DNA from: Vulcaniibacterium tengchongense
GTDB lineage: Bacteria > Pseudomonadota > Gammaproteobacteria > Xanthomonadales > Xanthomonadaceae
Assembly: GCF_003814555.1 (NCBI RefSeq)
Contig: NZ_RKQN01000003.1
Location: forward strand, 231,611 to 295,610
Direction of reading: 5' to 3'
Length of the DNA: 64,000 nucleotides
Within the stretch, counting starts at the first letter, position 1, and each line of letters opens with the position of its first letter. A program made the position numbers and the translations under genes. The notes under the pieces are model-generated. The model did no database searches and was not told the origin of the DNA. It saw only the letters and a program-made list of their open reading frames with translations. Below are positions 35,602-46,626 of this stretch, piece by piece.

Positions 35602-37137
35602 ATGACCCATGCTGTTCTCGCCGCCCTCGGATTGACCGACAGCGAATCCGGCACCTACCTCGGCAACGGCGAATGGTCGCCGACCCGCGACGCGGGCGTG
35701 CTGGAGCCGATCAACCCGACCACCGGCGAGGTGCTGGGCCGGGTCTACGCGTCCTCGCAGGGCGACTACGAGACCATCGTCGAACGCGCCCGGGCCGCGT
35801 TCAAGGTCTGGCGCACCACGCCGGCGCCGAAGCGCGGCGAGGCGATCCGGCTGTGCGCCGAGGCGCTGCGCAGGCACAAGGACGCGCTCGGCTCGCTGGT
35901 CGCGCTGGAGATGGGCAAGTCCAAGCCCGAGGGCGACGGCGAAGTGCAGGAGATGATCGACATCGGCGAGTTCGCCGTCGGCCTGTCGCGCCAGCTCTAC
36001 GGCCTGACCATGCATTCCGAGCGCCCCGGCCACCGCATGTACGAGCAGTGGCACCCGCTCGGCCTGGTCGGGATCATCTCCGCGTTCAACTTCCCGGTCG
36101 CGGTGTGGAGCTGGAACAGCTTCATCGCCGCGGTCTGCGGCGACATCTCGATCTGGAAGCCCTCGCCGAAGACGCCGCTGTCGGCGATCGCCTCGATGAA
36201 GATCTGCAACGAGGCGCTGAAAGCCGGGGGCTTCCCCGACATCTTCTTCCTGTTCAACGACGCCGGCACCGAGCTGGCGCAGCGCTTCGTCGACGACCGG
36301 CGCATCCCGCTGATCAGCTTCACCGGTTCGACCAGGGTCGGCCGCGCCGTCGGCGAGCGCGTGGCCCGGCGCATGGGCCGCTCGCTGCTCGAGCTCGGCG
36401 GCAACAACGCGATCATCGTCGATGCCACCGCGGACCTGAAGCTGGCGATCCCGGCCATCGTCTTCGGCGCGGTCGGCACCGCCGGCCAGCGCTGCACCAC
36501 CACGCGCCGGCTGTTCGTGCACGAGTCGATCCACGACGAGGTGCTGGCCAAGCTGGTCGCCGCGTACAAGCAGGTCGAGCAGAAGATCGGTGACCCGACC
36601 GATCCGAAGAACCTGATGGGGCCGCTCAACAGCCGCGACGCGGTGCAGGCCTATCTCGACGCCATCGAGAAGGCCAAGGCCGCCGGCGGCAAGGTCGAGA
36701 CCGGCGGCGCGGCGCTGGCCGACCGGCCGGGCAATTTCGTCCTGCCGACCATCGTCACCGGCCTGTCGAACGACGCCGAGGTGGTGCAGACCGAGACCTT
36801 CGCGCCGATCCTGTACGTGATGAAGTTCCGCGAGCTGCAGGACGCCATCGACATGCAGAACGACGTGCCGCAGGGCCTGTCGTCGGCGATCTTCACCCAG
36901 AACCTGAAGGCGGCCGAGGCGTTCCTGTCCGCGGCCGGCAGCGACTGCGGCATCGCCAACGTCAACATCGGCACCTCCGGCGCCGAGATCGGCGGCGCCT
37001 TCGGCGGCGAGAAGGAAACCGGCGGCGGCCGCGAGTCGGGCTCGGACGCGTGGAAGGCCTACATGCGCCGCCAGACCAACACGATCAACTACTCCGACGC
37101 GCTGCCGCTGGCGCAGGGCATCAAGTTCGAGCTCTGA
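35602..37137 (+). CDS. Aldehyde dehydrogenase of the ALDH7/alpha-aminoadipic semialdehyde family
   Basis: A 511-residue NAD-dependent aldehyde dehydrogenase. The catalytic cysteine lies in [12 protein letters not shown] and the general-base Glu in [12 protein letters not shown]; the Rossmann loop [13 protein letters not shown] is intact. The C-terminal [27 protein letters not shown] segment is characteristic of antiquitin/AmaB (ALDH7), which oxidises alpha-aminoadipate semialdehyde in lysine catabolism. The ATG at 35602 follows AGGAG. No lysine-catabolism partner is adjacent, so the substrate is assigned by family only. Confidence 0.88.
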   Translation: MTHAVLAALGLTDSESGTYLGNGEWSPTRDAGVLEPINPTTGEVLGRVYASSQGDYETIVERARAAFKVWRTTPAPKRGEAIRLCAEALRRHKDALGSLVALEMGKSKPEGDGEVQEMIDIGEFAVGLSRQLYGLTMHSERPGHRMYEQWHPLGLVGIISAFNFPVAVWSWNSFIAAVCGDISIWKPSPKTPLSAIASMKICNEALKAGGFPDIFFLFNDAGTELAQRFVDDRRIPLISFTGSTRVGRAVGERVARRMGRSLLELGGNNAIIVDATADLKLAIPAIVFGAVGTAGQRCTTTRRLFVHESIHDEVLAKLVAAYKQVEQKIGDPTDPKNLMGPLNSRDAVQAYLDAIEKAKAAGGKVETGGAALADRPGNFVLPTIVTGLSNDAEVVQTETFAPILYVMKFRELQDAIDMQNDVPQGLSSAIFTQNLKAAEAFLSAAGSDCGIANVNIGTSGAEIGGAFGGEKETGGGRESGSDAWKAYMRRQTNTINYSDALPLAQGIKFEL

Positions 37138-37144
37138 GCCGCGG

Positions 37145-37396
37145 ATGCGCCCGGCCGTCGCCTCCGACACCCACGGCAACCTCGCAGCGCCGGAGGCGGT
37201 GCTGGCCGACGTCCGCACGCGCGGCCGCGAGGCGGTCATGAGCCTGGACGGCATCGTCGACGATGCGCAGGGCGCATCGCAGGCCGAGCCGATCGCCGTC
37301 GACCACGACCACGAGGCCGCCGCGCCGGCGCAGGCGCGCGGCCGTCCCGGCGGGGCGCACGCGCTGCGCACCGGCCGCGCCGCTCCGGAGGACTGA
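37145..37396 (+). pseudogene. Truncated metallophosphoesterase (YfcE/phosphodiesterase-like) remnant
   Basis: The 83-residue frame begins [27 protein letters not shown], closely matching the N-terminus of calcineurin-like phosphoesterases (SDTHGN..ALEAVLAD), including the metal-binding D-x-H motif. A second metal motif (GDxV) appears only in degraded form (SLDGIVDDA), and the remaining about 45 residues are compositionally biased and unlike the family; full-length members have 230-250 residues. It is squeezed between the aldehyde dehydrogenase and pyrD and is probably a non-functional remnant. Confidence 0.55.
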
Positions 37397-38454
37397 TGTA
37401 CTCGCTGGCCCGCCCCTTCCTGTTCGGGTTCGACGCCGAGCGCGCGCACGGCCTCGGCCTGGGCGCGCTCGAGGCCGCCTACCGCGGCGGCCTGGGCCCG
37501 CTGCTGGCGCCGCGCGCCAAGCCGCTGCCGACCCGCGCGTTCGGCCTGGGCTTTCCCAATCCGGTCGGGCTGGCCGCCGGGCTGGACAAGAACGGCGCTC
37601 ACGTCGAGGCGCTGTTCGCGCTGGGCTTCGGCTTCGTCGAGATCGGCACGGTCACGCCGCGGCCGCAGCAAGGCAACCCGAAGCCGCGGATGTTCCGCCT
37701 GCCCGAGCAGCAGGCGGTGATCAACCGCCTCGGCTTCAACAATCTCGGGGTCGACGCGCTGGTGCGCAACGTCGAACGGGTGCGGCGGCGACGCGGCGTG
37801 CTCGGCATCAACATCGGCAAGAACCGCGACACGCCGAACGAGGCGGCCGCGCACGACTACCTGCTGTGCCTGGAGCGCGTGTATGCGCTGGCCGACTACG
37901 TCACCGTCAACATCTCCTCGCCCAATACCGCCGGCCTGCGCGAGCTGCAGGAGGAGCAGGCGCTGCGGCGGCTGATCGGCGCGCTGCGCGAGGCGCAGGA
38001 GAAGCTCGGCGCGCGCCACGGCAAGCGCGTGCCGATGCTGGTCAAGATCGCCCCGGACCTGAGCGAGAGCGACATCGACGCCGCCGCGCGCGTGCTCGGC
38101 GAGCTGCAGGTGGACGGGGTGATCGCGACCAACACCACGGTCTCGCGCGCCGGCGTCGAAACCGCGCCGCACGCCGACGAGCCCGGCGGCCTGTCCGGCC
38201 GGCCGCTGATGGCCCAGGCCACGCAGGTGCTGCGGCGCATGCGCACGCGCCTGCCCGAATCGATCCCCATGGTCGGCGTCGGCGGCATCCTGTCCGGCGC
38301 CGATGCGGTGGCGAAGATGGCCGCGGGCGCGGACCTGGTGCAGTGCTATACCGGCCTGGTCTACCGCGGCCCCGCGCTGGTGCGCGAGTGCGTCGAGGCG
38401 ATCCGCCGCCGCAAGGAAGCGCCCAGCCGCGGTCCCGTGCCGCCGGTCGCATGA
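37396..38454 (+). CDS. pyrD: Dihydroorotate dehydrogenase (quinone), class 2
   Basis: A 352-residue membrane-associated FMN enzyme that oxidises dihydroorotate to orotate and passes electrons to quinone (fourth step of UMP synthesis). The N-terminal amphipathic helices (residues 1-40) typical of class 2 precede the FMN barrel, with [35 protein letters not shown], the active-site region [17 protein letters not shown] and LVKIAPDLS, and VGVGGI near the C-terminus. The catalytic serine of class 2 enzymes falls in NISSPN. Length is normal. murB starts 10 bp later and is likely cotranscribed. Confidence 0.95.
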   Translation: MYSLARPFLFGFDAERAHGLGLGALEAAYRGGLGPLLAPRAKPLPTRAFGLGFPNPVGLAAGLDKNGAHVEALFALGFGFVEIGTVTPRPQQGNPKPRMFRLPEQQAVINRLGFNNLGVDALVRNVERVRRRRGVLGINIGKNRDTPNEAAAHDYLLCLERVYALADYVTVNISSPNTAGLRELQEEQALRRLIGALREAQEKLGARHGKRVPMLVKIAPDLSESDIDAAARVLGELQVDGVIATNTTVSRAGVETAPHADEPGGLSGRPLMAQATQVLRRMRTRLPESIPMVGVGGILSGADAVAKMAAGADLVQCYTGLVYRGPALVRECVEAIRRRKEAPSRGPVPPVA

Positions 38455-38464
38455 GAGGGGCGCG

Positions 38465-39502
38465 ATGAGCCCCGCGGTCCGCCTGCTGCGCGACGTCCCG
38501 CTGCAGAAGCGCAACACCTTCGGCGTGGCCGCGCGCGCGCGGCTGCTGGCCGAGGTCGCCGACCCGGCCGCGCTCCCGGCGCTGTACGCGCGCGCGTTCG
38601 CCGGCGCCGCCCCGCTGGTGCTCGGCGGCGGCAGCAACCTGCTGTTCGCCGCCGATCCGGACGTGCCGCTGCTGGCGCTGACCGGGCGCGAGGTGCGCGT
38701 GCTCGAGGACGACGGCGAGCGCGCGATCGTGCGCGCCGACGCCGGCGTGGAATGGCACGGCTTCGTGATGCGCTGCCTCGGTCTCGGCCTGGCCGGGCTG
38801 GAGAACCTGGCGCTGATCCCGGGCACCGTCGGCGCCGCGCCGATCCAGAACATCGGCGCCTACGGCGTGGAGGTGCGCGAGCGCATCCACGCGGTCGAAG
38901 CCTTCGAGCCGGCGACCGGCGCGGTGCGCCGCCTGCGCGCCGACGAGTGCGCGTTCGCCTACCGCGACAGCGTGTTCAAGCGCGAGCCCGGGCGCTACGT
39001 CGTGGTCGCGGTCGAGTTCGCCCTCGCCCGCGGCCTGCCGCCGCGGCTGGAGTACGCCGGCATCGGCGAGGAGCTGGCCGCGCGCGGCGTGGCCGCGCCC
39101 ACGGCGCGCGACGTGGCCGAGGCGGTGATCGCGATCCGCCGCCGCAAGCTGCCCGACCCGGCGGTGCTCGGCAACGCCGGCAGCTTCTTCAAGAACCCGA
39201 TCGTGCCGCGCGCGCTGGCCGAGGCGCTGCAGGCCGGGCATCCGGCGCTGCCGGTTTTTCGCGGCGTCGACGCCGGCACCCGCAAACTTTCCGCCGCCTG
39301 GCTGATCGACGCCTGCGGCTGGAAAGGCCACCGCGACGGCGCCGCCGGCGTGGCCGCCTCGCACGCGCTGGTGCTGGTCAACCATGGCGGCGCGACCGGG
39401 ATGCAGCTGCTCGACCTGGCGCGGCGCATCGCCGACTCGGTGCAAGCGCGCTTCGGCGTGGCGATCGAGCCGGAGCCGCGGATCGTCGGGGCGCGCTGGT
39501 GA
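38465..39502 (+). CDS. murB: UDP-N-acetylenolpyruvoylglucosamine reductase
   Basis: A 345-residue FAD/NADPH enzyme of peptidoglycan precursor synthesis that reduces UDP-GlcNAc-enolpyruvate to UDP-MurNAc. FAD-binding motifs PLVLGGGSNLLF and LIPGTVGAAPIQNIGAYG are clear. The catalytic Arg lies in FAYRDSVFKR and the proton-donor Ser in LGNAGSFFKNP; the C-terminal catalytic Glu is in the IEPEPRIVG region. The Tyr-containing layout matches type I (E. coli-like) enzymes. ATG at 38465 follows AGAGGGGCGCG. The pyrD-murB pairing is common in this bacterial family. Confidence 0.95.
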   Translation: MSPAVRLLRDVPLQKRNTFGVAARARLLAEVADPAALPALYARAFAGAAPLVLGGGSNLLFAADPDVPLLALTGREVRVLEDDGERAIVRADAGVEWHGFVMRCLGLGLAGLENLALIPGTVGAAPIQNIGAYGVEVRERIHAVEAFEPATGAVRRLRADECAFAYRDSVFKREPGRYVVVAVEFALARGLPPRLEYAGIGEELAARGVAAPTARDVAEAVIAIRRRKLPDPAVLGNAGSFFKNPIVPRALAEALQAGHPALPVFRGVDAGTRKLSAAWLIDACGWKGHRDGAAGVAASHALVLVNHGGATGMQLLDLARRIADSVQARFGVAIEPEPRIVGARW

Positions 39503-39662
39503 GCGGCCGCGCCCGCCGCCCGTTGCGTCCGGCGGCTGCCGCTTCGCCGCTCGCCGCGCCTTCGCTCGCAGGCGAAGGGCGGCGGCCCCGCGCCCGCCGG
39601 CGCGGGCACGCGAAGGCGGCACGCGCACGTCCCCCCTTGGCCGCCGAGCTCCGCGACCTTCG

Positions 39663-40562
39663 ATGAGCAACCACACCCGCGCCGCCCTGCTGATGCTCGC
39701 CAGCACTCTGGCGTTCGGCGTGATGGCGATCGCGATCCGCCTCGCGTCGCAGAACCTGCACACCTTCGAGATCGCGTTCTTCCGCAACCTGTTCGGGCTG
39801 GCCGCGGTGCTGCCGCTGCTGCGCGGGGCCGACCCGGCCTCGCTGCGCACGCGCCAGCTGCCGCGCTACTTCGTGCGCTGCGCGATCGGCGTGTGCTCGA
39901 TGCTGGCCGGCTTCTGGGCAATCGGCCACCTGCCGCTGGCGCTGGCGATCTCGCTGTCCTATTCCACGCCGATCTTCGTCACCATCGCCGCGGTGATCTT
40001 CCTGCGGGAGCACGTGCGCGCGCGGCGCTGGGCGGCGGTCGCGCTGGGCTTCGCCGGGGTGCTGATCATCGTCCGGCCGGGCTCGGCCGACTTCTCGACC
40101 GGCAGCCTGATCGCGCTGCTCGCGGCGGTACTGAGCGGCGTGGTCGCGATCCAGATCAAGCAGCTGGCCAAGGTGGACCCGGCCAACACCATCGTGCTCT
40201 ACACCTACCTGTTCTGGGTGCCGATCTCGCTGGTGCCGGCGCTGTTCGTCTGGGAGTGGCCGCACGGCGCAGACTGGGCGTGGCTGCTGCTGGCGGGGGC
40301 GTTCGGCACCGCCGGGCAGGTGCTGTGGACGCACGCGCTCAAGCTCGGCGACGTGTCGGCGCTGACGCCGATCAGCTTCGTGCAGTTGCCGATCCTGGCC
40401 ACGGTGGGCTGGCTGTGGTTCGGCGAGACGGTGGACGTGTGGACCTGGGTCGGCGCGGCGATCATCCTCGGCAGCAACGCCTACATCGCCCATCGCGAGG
40501 CGGTGCTGGCGCGGCGCGCCGCGACCGCGGCGCCGACGGCCGCGGCCAAGCCGAGCGAATGA
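39663..40562 (+). CDS. EamA/DMT-superfamily transporter
   Basis: A 299-residue inner-membrane protein with ten predicted helices arranged as two EamA repeats: the first starts LLMLASTLAFGVMAIAIRLAS, and the second GSLIALLAAVLSGVVAIQIKQLAK. The repeat ends FLREHVRARRWAAVALGFAGVLIIV and WLWFGETVDVWTWVGAAIILGS are typical of drug/metabolite exporters such as RhaT/YdcZ/SAM-type carriers. The substrate cannot be predicted. It follows murB by 160 bp of GC-rich DNA without visible features. Confidence 0.88.
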   Translation: MSNHTRAALLMLASTLAFGVMAIAIRLASQNLHTFEIAFFRNLFGLAAVLPLLRGADPASLRTRQLPRYFVRCAIGVCSMLAGFWAIGHLPLALAISLSYSTPIFVTIAAVIFLREHVRARRWAAVALGFAGVLIIVRPGSADFSTGSLIALLAAVLSGVVAIQIKQLAKVDPANTIVLYTYLFWVPISLVPALFVWEWPHGADWAWLLLAGAFGTAGQVLWTHALKLGDVSALTPISFVQLPILATVGWLWFGETVDVWTWVGAAIILGSNAYIAHREAVLARRAATAAPTAAAKPSE

Positions 40563-40590
40563 GCGCGGCGGGCCGCGCGCCGCGACGGGC

Positions 40591-41315
40591 TCACTCCTCC
40601 CCGGCCGCGGCCCGCCCTCGCGGCAGGAACGGCCGGCGCCAGGGCAACCGGGCGCGGTAGACCAGCAGGAAGCTCGCGGCGGCCCAGGCCGTGGCCGCCG
40701 CCCAGCCGGCCAGGATGTCGGACGGGTAATGCACCCCGAGGTAGACGCGCGACGCGCCGACCAGCAGCACGAACGCGCCCATCAGCGCCGCCAGCGGCCA
40801 ACGCCAGCGGCTGCGCCAGGCCAGCAGCACCAGCACCGCGGCGAGCGTCATCGAGCCCATCGCGTGGCCGCTGGGGAAGCTGTAGGTGGTCTCCGGCGCG
40901 ATCGACTCCCACAGCGCCGGCCGGTCGCGGGCGAACACCGCCTTGGTCGCCATGTTCAGCAGCGCCGAGCCGCCCAGGGCGACGGCGGCGAAGGTAGCGG
41001 CGCGGAACCGGCGCAGCGCCGCCAGCACCAGCACCAGCGCGACGTCGAACGGCACCACGCCCCAGTCGTAGCCCAGCTTCGACGCCAGCACGAAGAAGCG
41101 ATCCAGGCGCTCGCTCGCGGCGGCCTGGGCGAAGCGCAGCAGCGGCTCGTCGAACGCGATGGCCTCCTGCTCGTGGATCTCCTCGGCCAGTTCGCCGAAC
41201 AGCCACAGCGGCAGCAGCAGCCCGGCGAACACCAGCGCCAGGCTCCAGGGATGGCGGCGCAACAGCGCCCAGGCGTAGCGCAGGGCTTGCGAGACGAGGC
41301 TGCCGCGCGCGCCGG

Positions 41316-41319
<4 letters not shown>
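40591..41319 (-). CDS. PAP2-family membrane phosphatase
   Basis: A 242-residue integral-membrane phosphatase with about six helices and the three PAP2 motifs: [10 protein letters not shown] (KxxxxxxRP), [10 protein letters not shown] (PSGH, catalytic His) and [17 protein letters not shown] (SRxxxxxHxxxD). Members hydrolyse undecaprenyl pyrophosphate, phosphatidylglycerophosphate or phosphatidic acid on the periplasmic face. Which of these applies is not clear; an undecaprenyl-pyrophosphate phosphatase role is plausible. The gene start overlaps the end of ispG by 4 bp (ATGA-type coupling). Confidence 0.88.
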
Positions 41320-42581
<1,262 letters not shown>

Positions 42582-42871
42582 CCGCGCATTGTACCGGGCC
42601 GGGATGGGGCGTTTCCCCGCGCCGGATTAACGCCCGGGGACCCGGGCCGCGTGTTCCGCCCGCACGCGGACGGACGGACTTGAGTCGGCTCGAGTCCGCA
42701 CTTCGATCCGGCTTGCCTGTCGGTTCCAGAGCTCCCTCGGCCCGGAGTCGGGCTGCGGGCCGGCCCCGGGCCGACGTTCTCGCAACCGCCACGCTGCGCG
42801 AGGTCGGTTCGCGGATGCGCACCGCGCCCGCAACTCTTAGAGTGGCGGCTCCCCCACGCGCCTCCCGAACG

Positions 42872-44227
42872 ATGCCCGCCGCCAGCCCCGAGCACGTCCT
42901 CACCCCGAGCCAGCTGAACACGCTCGCGCGCGACCTGCTGGAGGGGGCCTTCCCGTCGGTCTGGGTCGAGGGCGAGCTGGGCAACGTCTCGCGGCCCTCG
43001 TCCGGGCACCTCTACTTCACCCTGAAGGACGAGCGCGCCCAGGTCCGCTGCGCGATGTTCCGGCCGAAGAGCACCTGGCTGCGGTTCCAGCCGCGCGAGG
43101 GCCTGCGCGTGCTCGCGCGCGGCCGGCTGACCCTGTACGAGGCCCGCGGCGACTACCAGCTCGTGCTCGACCACATGGAAGAGGCCGGCGAGGGTGCGCT
43201 GCGGCGCGCGTTCGAGGACCTGAAGGCCAAGCTCGCCGCCGAAGGCCTGTTCGACGCCGCGCGCAAGCGTCCGTTGCCGCACTACGTGCGCCGCCTCGGC
43301 GTGCTCACCTCGCCGACCGGCGCCGCGGTGCGCGACGTGCTCAGCGTGCTGGCGCGGCGCTTTCCGCTGGTCGAGGCCGAGGTGCTGCCGGTGCCGGTGC
43401 AGGGCGACGGCGCCGCTGCGCAGATCGTGGCGATGCTGCAACGCGCCGCCGCCAGCGGCCGCTACGACGCCCTGCTGCTGGCCCGCGGCGGCGGTTCGCT
43501 GGAGGACCTGTGGGCGTTCAACGACGAACGCCTGGCGCGCGCGATCGCCGCCTGCCCGGTTCCCGTGGTGTCGGCGGTCGGCCACGAGACCGACTTCAGC
43601 CTCAGCGACTTCGCCGCCGACGTGCGCGCGCCGACGCCGTCGGTCGCCGCGGAACTGCTGGTGCCGCACCGCGACGACCTGCTGCGCCGCCTGCACGCGC
43701 TGCAGGCGCGCCTGCGGACGCTGCAGGCGCAGCGCCTGCGCCAGGCGATGCAACGCGCCGACCGCGCCGCGCTGCGCCTCAACGCGCTGCGCCCGCGCGC
43801 GCGCCTGGACCTGCTGTGCCGGCGCCAGGCCGAGGCGCTGCGCCGGCTGGACGCGGCCTGGCGGCGCCGGCTCGAAGCCGAGCGTGCGCGCCTGCGCCAC
43901 GCCGGCGCGGTGCTGCGCGCGGCGCATCCGCAGCGCCGCCTCGCGCGCCTGCGCGAGCGCCTCGGCGCGGTTTCGGCGCGGCCGCAGGCGGCGGTCGCGC
44001 GCCGCCTCGCGCACGATGCCCTGCGCCTGCGCGCGCTGGCGCGTTCGCTGGAAGCGGTCAGCCCGCTCGCCACGGTCGCGCGCGGCTATTCGATCCTGCA
44101 GCGCGAGGACGGCCACGTGGTGCGCAGCGCGCACGAGGTCGCGCCGGGCGAGCGGCTGCGGGCGCGCCTCGCCGACGGGCGGCTGGCATTGCGCGTGGAG
44201 TCGGGCGAGGAGGACGCGGCGACATGA
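42872..44227 (+). CDS. xseA: Exodeoxyribonuclease VII large subunit
   Basis: A 451-residue large subunit of ExoVII, which degrades single-stranded DNA to oligonucleotides. The N-terminal OB fold ([42 protein letters not shown]) leads into the catalytic domain with [35 protein letters not shown] and [19 protein letters not shown], followed by an Arg/Ala-rich coiled-coil arm (about 270-390) that binds XseB copies. I use the ATG at 42872 (MPAASPEHV) just before the conserved LTPSQLN; the frame is open further upstream but that part is not family-like. It is divergent from ispG. Confidence 0.94.
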   Translation: MPAASPEHVLTPSQLNTLARDLLEGAFPSVWVEGELGNVSRPSSGHLYFTLKDERAQVRCAMFRPKSTWLRFQPREGLRVLARGRLTLYEARGDYQLVLDHMEEAGEGALRRAFEDLKAKLAAEGLFDAARKRPLPHYVRRLGVLTSPTGAAVRDVLSVLARRFPLVEAEVLPVPVQGDGAAAQIVAMLQRAAASGRYDALLLARGGGSLEDLWAFNDERLARAIAACPVPVVSAVGHETDFSLSDFAADVRAPTPSVAAELLVPHRDDLLRRLHALQARLRTLQAQRLRQAMQRADRAALRLNALRPRARLDLLCRRQAEALRRLDAAWRRRLEAERARLRHAGAVLRAAHPQRRLARLRERLGAVSARPQAAVARRLAHDALRLRALARSLEAVSPLATVARGYSILQREDGHVVRSAHEVAPGERLRARLADGRLALRVESGEEDAAT

Positions 44228-44540
44228 GGCGCGGCCCGCACGCCTCTGCGGAACAACCCGGAAGCGGCGACGACGAATCCCGCGCCGCTTCGCGCGGCGC
44301 GTAGCCGCCCGTCACGCCCACGGCGCGGCCGTGGGCGGCGCGGCCAGCGCAGCCGCGTCGCGCGGGCGAGGCCCCGCGATGCGCGGCTCGCCGGCGGCAT
44401 GCCCCGGCCCCCGGGAGACGCACCTCGCCTCGCCGGCTCGCGCTGGCGCACTGCCCCGCCCCCGACGCACGGGGAGCCGCCTGACCTTTCTCCCACGCGG
44501 CGTGTTCTACCCTGACCGCGTCCCCCTCACGGAGTCCGCC
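44228..44540. other. Intergenic region xseA-aldehyde dehydrogenase, no gene seen
   Basis: 313 bp of GC-rich DNA. I see no reading frame with family character, no tRNA and no clear intrinsic terminator. A GGAG sequence at 44531-44534 is the ribosome-binding site of the next gene. Confidence 0.6.
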
Positions 44541-46010
44541 ATGGCCAAATCCGCCCGCTCCGCCGCGCCGAAGCTGCCTTCGCGCTATCCGTACTACCTG
44601 GCCAACCGGCCGGTCCAGGCCAACACCGACCTGGAGGTGCGCGACAAGTACCGCGGCACCGTCGCCACCCGCGTCGCGCTGGCCGACGCGGCGGCAGTGC
44701 GCAAGGCGATCGTCGCCGCGCACAAGGCCCGCGAGGCGATGGCCGAATTCCCGCCCGACGCGCGCCGGGACGTGCTGGAACACTGCGTGCGCCGCTTCCG
44801 CGAGCGCGCGGAGGAACTGGCGCTGGCGCTGTGCGTGGAGGCCGGCAAGCCGATCCGCGACGCGCGCGGCGAGGTCGAGCGGCTGATCGATACCTTCCGC
44901 ATCGCCGCGGGCGAGGCCACGCGCGTGGGCGGCGAGACCGTGGAACTGCAGGTCTCGCCCCGCGCGCGCGGCTACCGCGGCCTGGTCAAGCGCGTGCCGG
45001 TGGGCGCCTGCGCCTTCATCACGCCGTTCAACTTCCCGTTGAACCTGGTCGCGCACAAGGTCGCCCCGGCGATCGCGGCCGGCTGCCCGTTCGTGCTCAA
45101 GCCGTCGGAAAAGACCCCGATCGGCGCGCTGATCATCGCCGGGATCCTGGCCGAGACCGACCTGCCACGGGGCGCGTTCTCGGTGCTGGCCTGCTCCAAC
45201 GACGATGCCGCGCAGCTGGTCGAGGACGAGCGCATCGCCCTGCTCAGCTTCACCGGCGGCCTGGTCGGCTGGGACCTGAAGGCGCGCGCAGGGCGCAAGA
45301 AGGTGACGCTGGAACTGGGCGGCAACGCCGCCTGCATCGTCGACGCCGATCCCGGCCGGCCGCTGGACGAGGTGGTCGAGCGGCTGGTGTTCGGCGCCTA
45401 CTACCAGAGCGGGCAGAGCTGCATCAGCGTGCAGCGCGTCTACGTGCAGGCCGCGCTCTACGACAAGCTGCGCAAGCGCCTGAAGGCCGCCGTAAGCGGG
45501 CTGCGCATGGGCGATCCGCACGACGAAGGCACGTTCATCGGGCCGATGGTCGACGAGGCCGCGGCGAAGCGCCTGGAGGGCTGGATCGCCGCCGCGCGCA
45601 AGGGCGGCGCGAAGCTGCTCGCCGGCGGCCCGCGCCAGGGCAACATGCTGCCCGCCGCGCTGCTCGAGAACGTGCCGCGCGACTGCGACCTGTACCGGCA
45701 GGAGGCGTTCGGCCCGGTCGCGCTGCTGGAGCCGTTCGAGGACTTCGACGACGCGCTCGACCGCGTCAACGACAGCGACTTCGGCCTGCAGGCCGGCGTG
45801 TTCACCGGCAGCCTCGAGCACGCGATGCGCGCCTGGGACCGGCTCGAGGTCGGCGGTGTGATCGTCGGCGACGTCCCCAGCTTCCGCGTCGACAACATGC
45901 CCTACGGCGGGGTGAAGCGCTCCGGCCTCGGCCGCGAGGGCGTGCGCTATGCGATCGAGGAGATGACCGAGCCGCGGCTGCTGGTGCTGCGCGATCCGCG
46001 TACGGGCTAG
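44541..46010 (+). CDS. NAD(P)-dependent aldehyde dehydrogenase
   Basis: A 489-residue aldehyde dehydrogenase. The cofactor-binding segment is ACAFITPFNFPLNLVAHKVAPA, the Glu base is in VTLELGGNAACIV and the catalytic Cys is in YYQSGQSCISVQRV. The sequence resembles the phosphonoacetaldehyde/lactaldehyde and GAPN-like branch (conserved GVIVGDVPSFRVDNMPYGGVKRSG at the C-terminus). The Rossmann contact loop reads FTGGLVGWDLKA, shorter than the usual GST-x-xG. Physiological substrate unknown. It is convergent with the DUF1579 gene and overlaps its 3' end by 4 bp. Confidence 0.88.
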   Translation: MAKSARSAAPKLPSRYPYYLANRPVQANTDLEVRDKYRGTVATRVALADAAAVRKAIVAAHKAREAMAEFPPDARRDVLEHCVRRFRERAEELALALCVEAGKPIRDARGEVERLIDTFRIAAGEATRVGGETVELQVSPRARGYRGLVKRVPVGACAFITPFNFPLNLVAHKVAPAIAAGCPFVLKPSEKTPIGALIIAGILAETDLPRGAFSVLACSNDDAAQLVEDERIALLSFTGGLVGWDLKARAGRKKVTLELGGNAACIVDADPGRPLDEVVERLVFGAYYQSGQSCISVQRVYVQAALYDKLRKRLKAAVSGLRMGDPHDEGTFIGPMVDEAAAKRLEGWIAAARKGGAKLLAGGPRQGNMLPAALLENVPRDCDLYRQEAFGPVALLEPFEDFDDALDRVNDSDFGLQAGVFTGSLEHAMRAWDRLEVGGVIVGDVPSFRVDNMPYGGVKRSGLGREGVRYAIEEMTEPRLLVLRDPRTG

Positions 46011-46528
46011 GCGCCGGCGGACGCGTCCGCTTTGCGGCGGACGTAGCGGGTTTCCACCGCCTTCGCTTCGTTGCCGTCCGGCGCGATGTTGAACATCGTG
46101 AGCACCAGTTGGTCCGGCGACGGCTGCGCGATCCGCGTCCGCCAGCCCCACCGCGGGCCGCCCTGCCCTTCGCCGTAACTGCCGAGCACGTCGAAACCGT
46201 GGCCGCGGTCGGCGCCGGTGGAGAACATGATCGAAGTGCCGGTGTGCATGCTGTCGACCCAGGCGGCTTCGAACGCCTGCTCGTCCAGGTGCAGCCCGTA
46301 CAGCGCCATGCCCTCGCCGGCCCGGTCGCCCTCGCCGTAGCGGTACTCGTGCAGCAGGAAGCGTCCGCCGAGCACCCGGCGTATGCGGCCGGTCTGCGCG
46401 ACTTCCATCGCCGGCGGCGCGTCCGGCTCGAACCAGACCCGGGTGGTGCCTGCCCAGTCGCCGGCCAGTTCCGCGAGCGCCGCGTGCCCGCCCGACTGCA
46501 ACGATCGTTCGAATTCGGCCTTGCCCAT
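46007..46528 (-). CDS. DUF1579-family protein
   Basis: A 173-residue cytoplasmic protein. The pattern AELAGDWAGTTRVWFEPDAPP..EVAQTGRIRRVLGGRFLLHEYRY is typical of the DUF1579 family, a beta-barrel-like fold with unknown biochemical role. No signal peptide or metal motif is evident. The start at 46528 is followed by a short polar helix before the barrel. The downstream GGDEF-EAL gene lies in the same direction upstream of this one in reading order, but a 98-bp gap separates them. Confidence 0.78.
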   Translation of the reverse strand: MGKAEFERSLQSGGHAALAELAGDWAGTTRVWFEPDAPPAMEVAQTGRIRRVLGGRFLLHEYRYGEGDRAGEGMALYGLHLDEQAFEAAWVDSMHTGTSIMFSTGADRGHGFDVLGSYGEGQGGPRWGWRTRIAQPSPDQLVLTMFNIAPDGNEAKAVETRYVRRKADASAGA

Positions 46529-46626
46529 GCGTTCGCTCCTCGGGTGCGTGCGCCGGTGCCGCCACCGTCGCCCCGCGAACCGGCGACCTTGCGCTCTGCC
46601 GCGGCCCGCTCCGCGGCCGTACGCGC

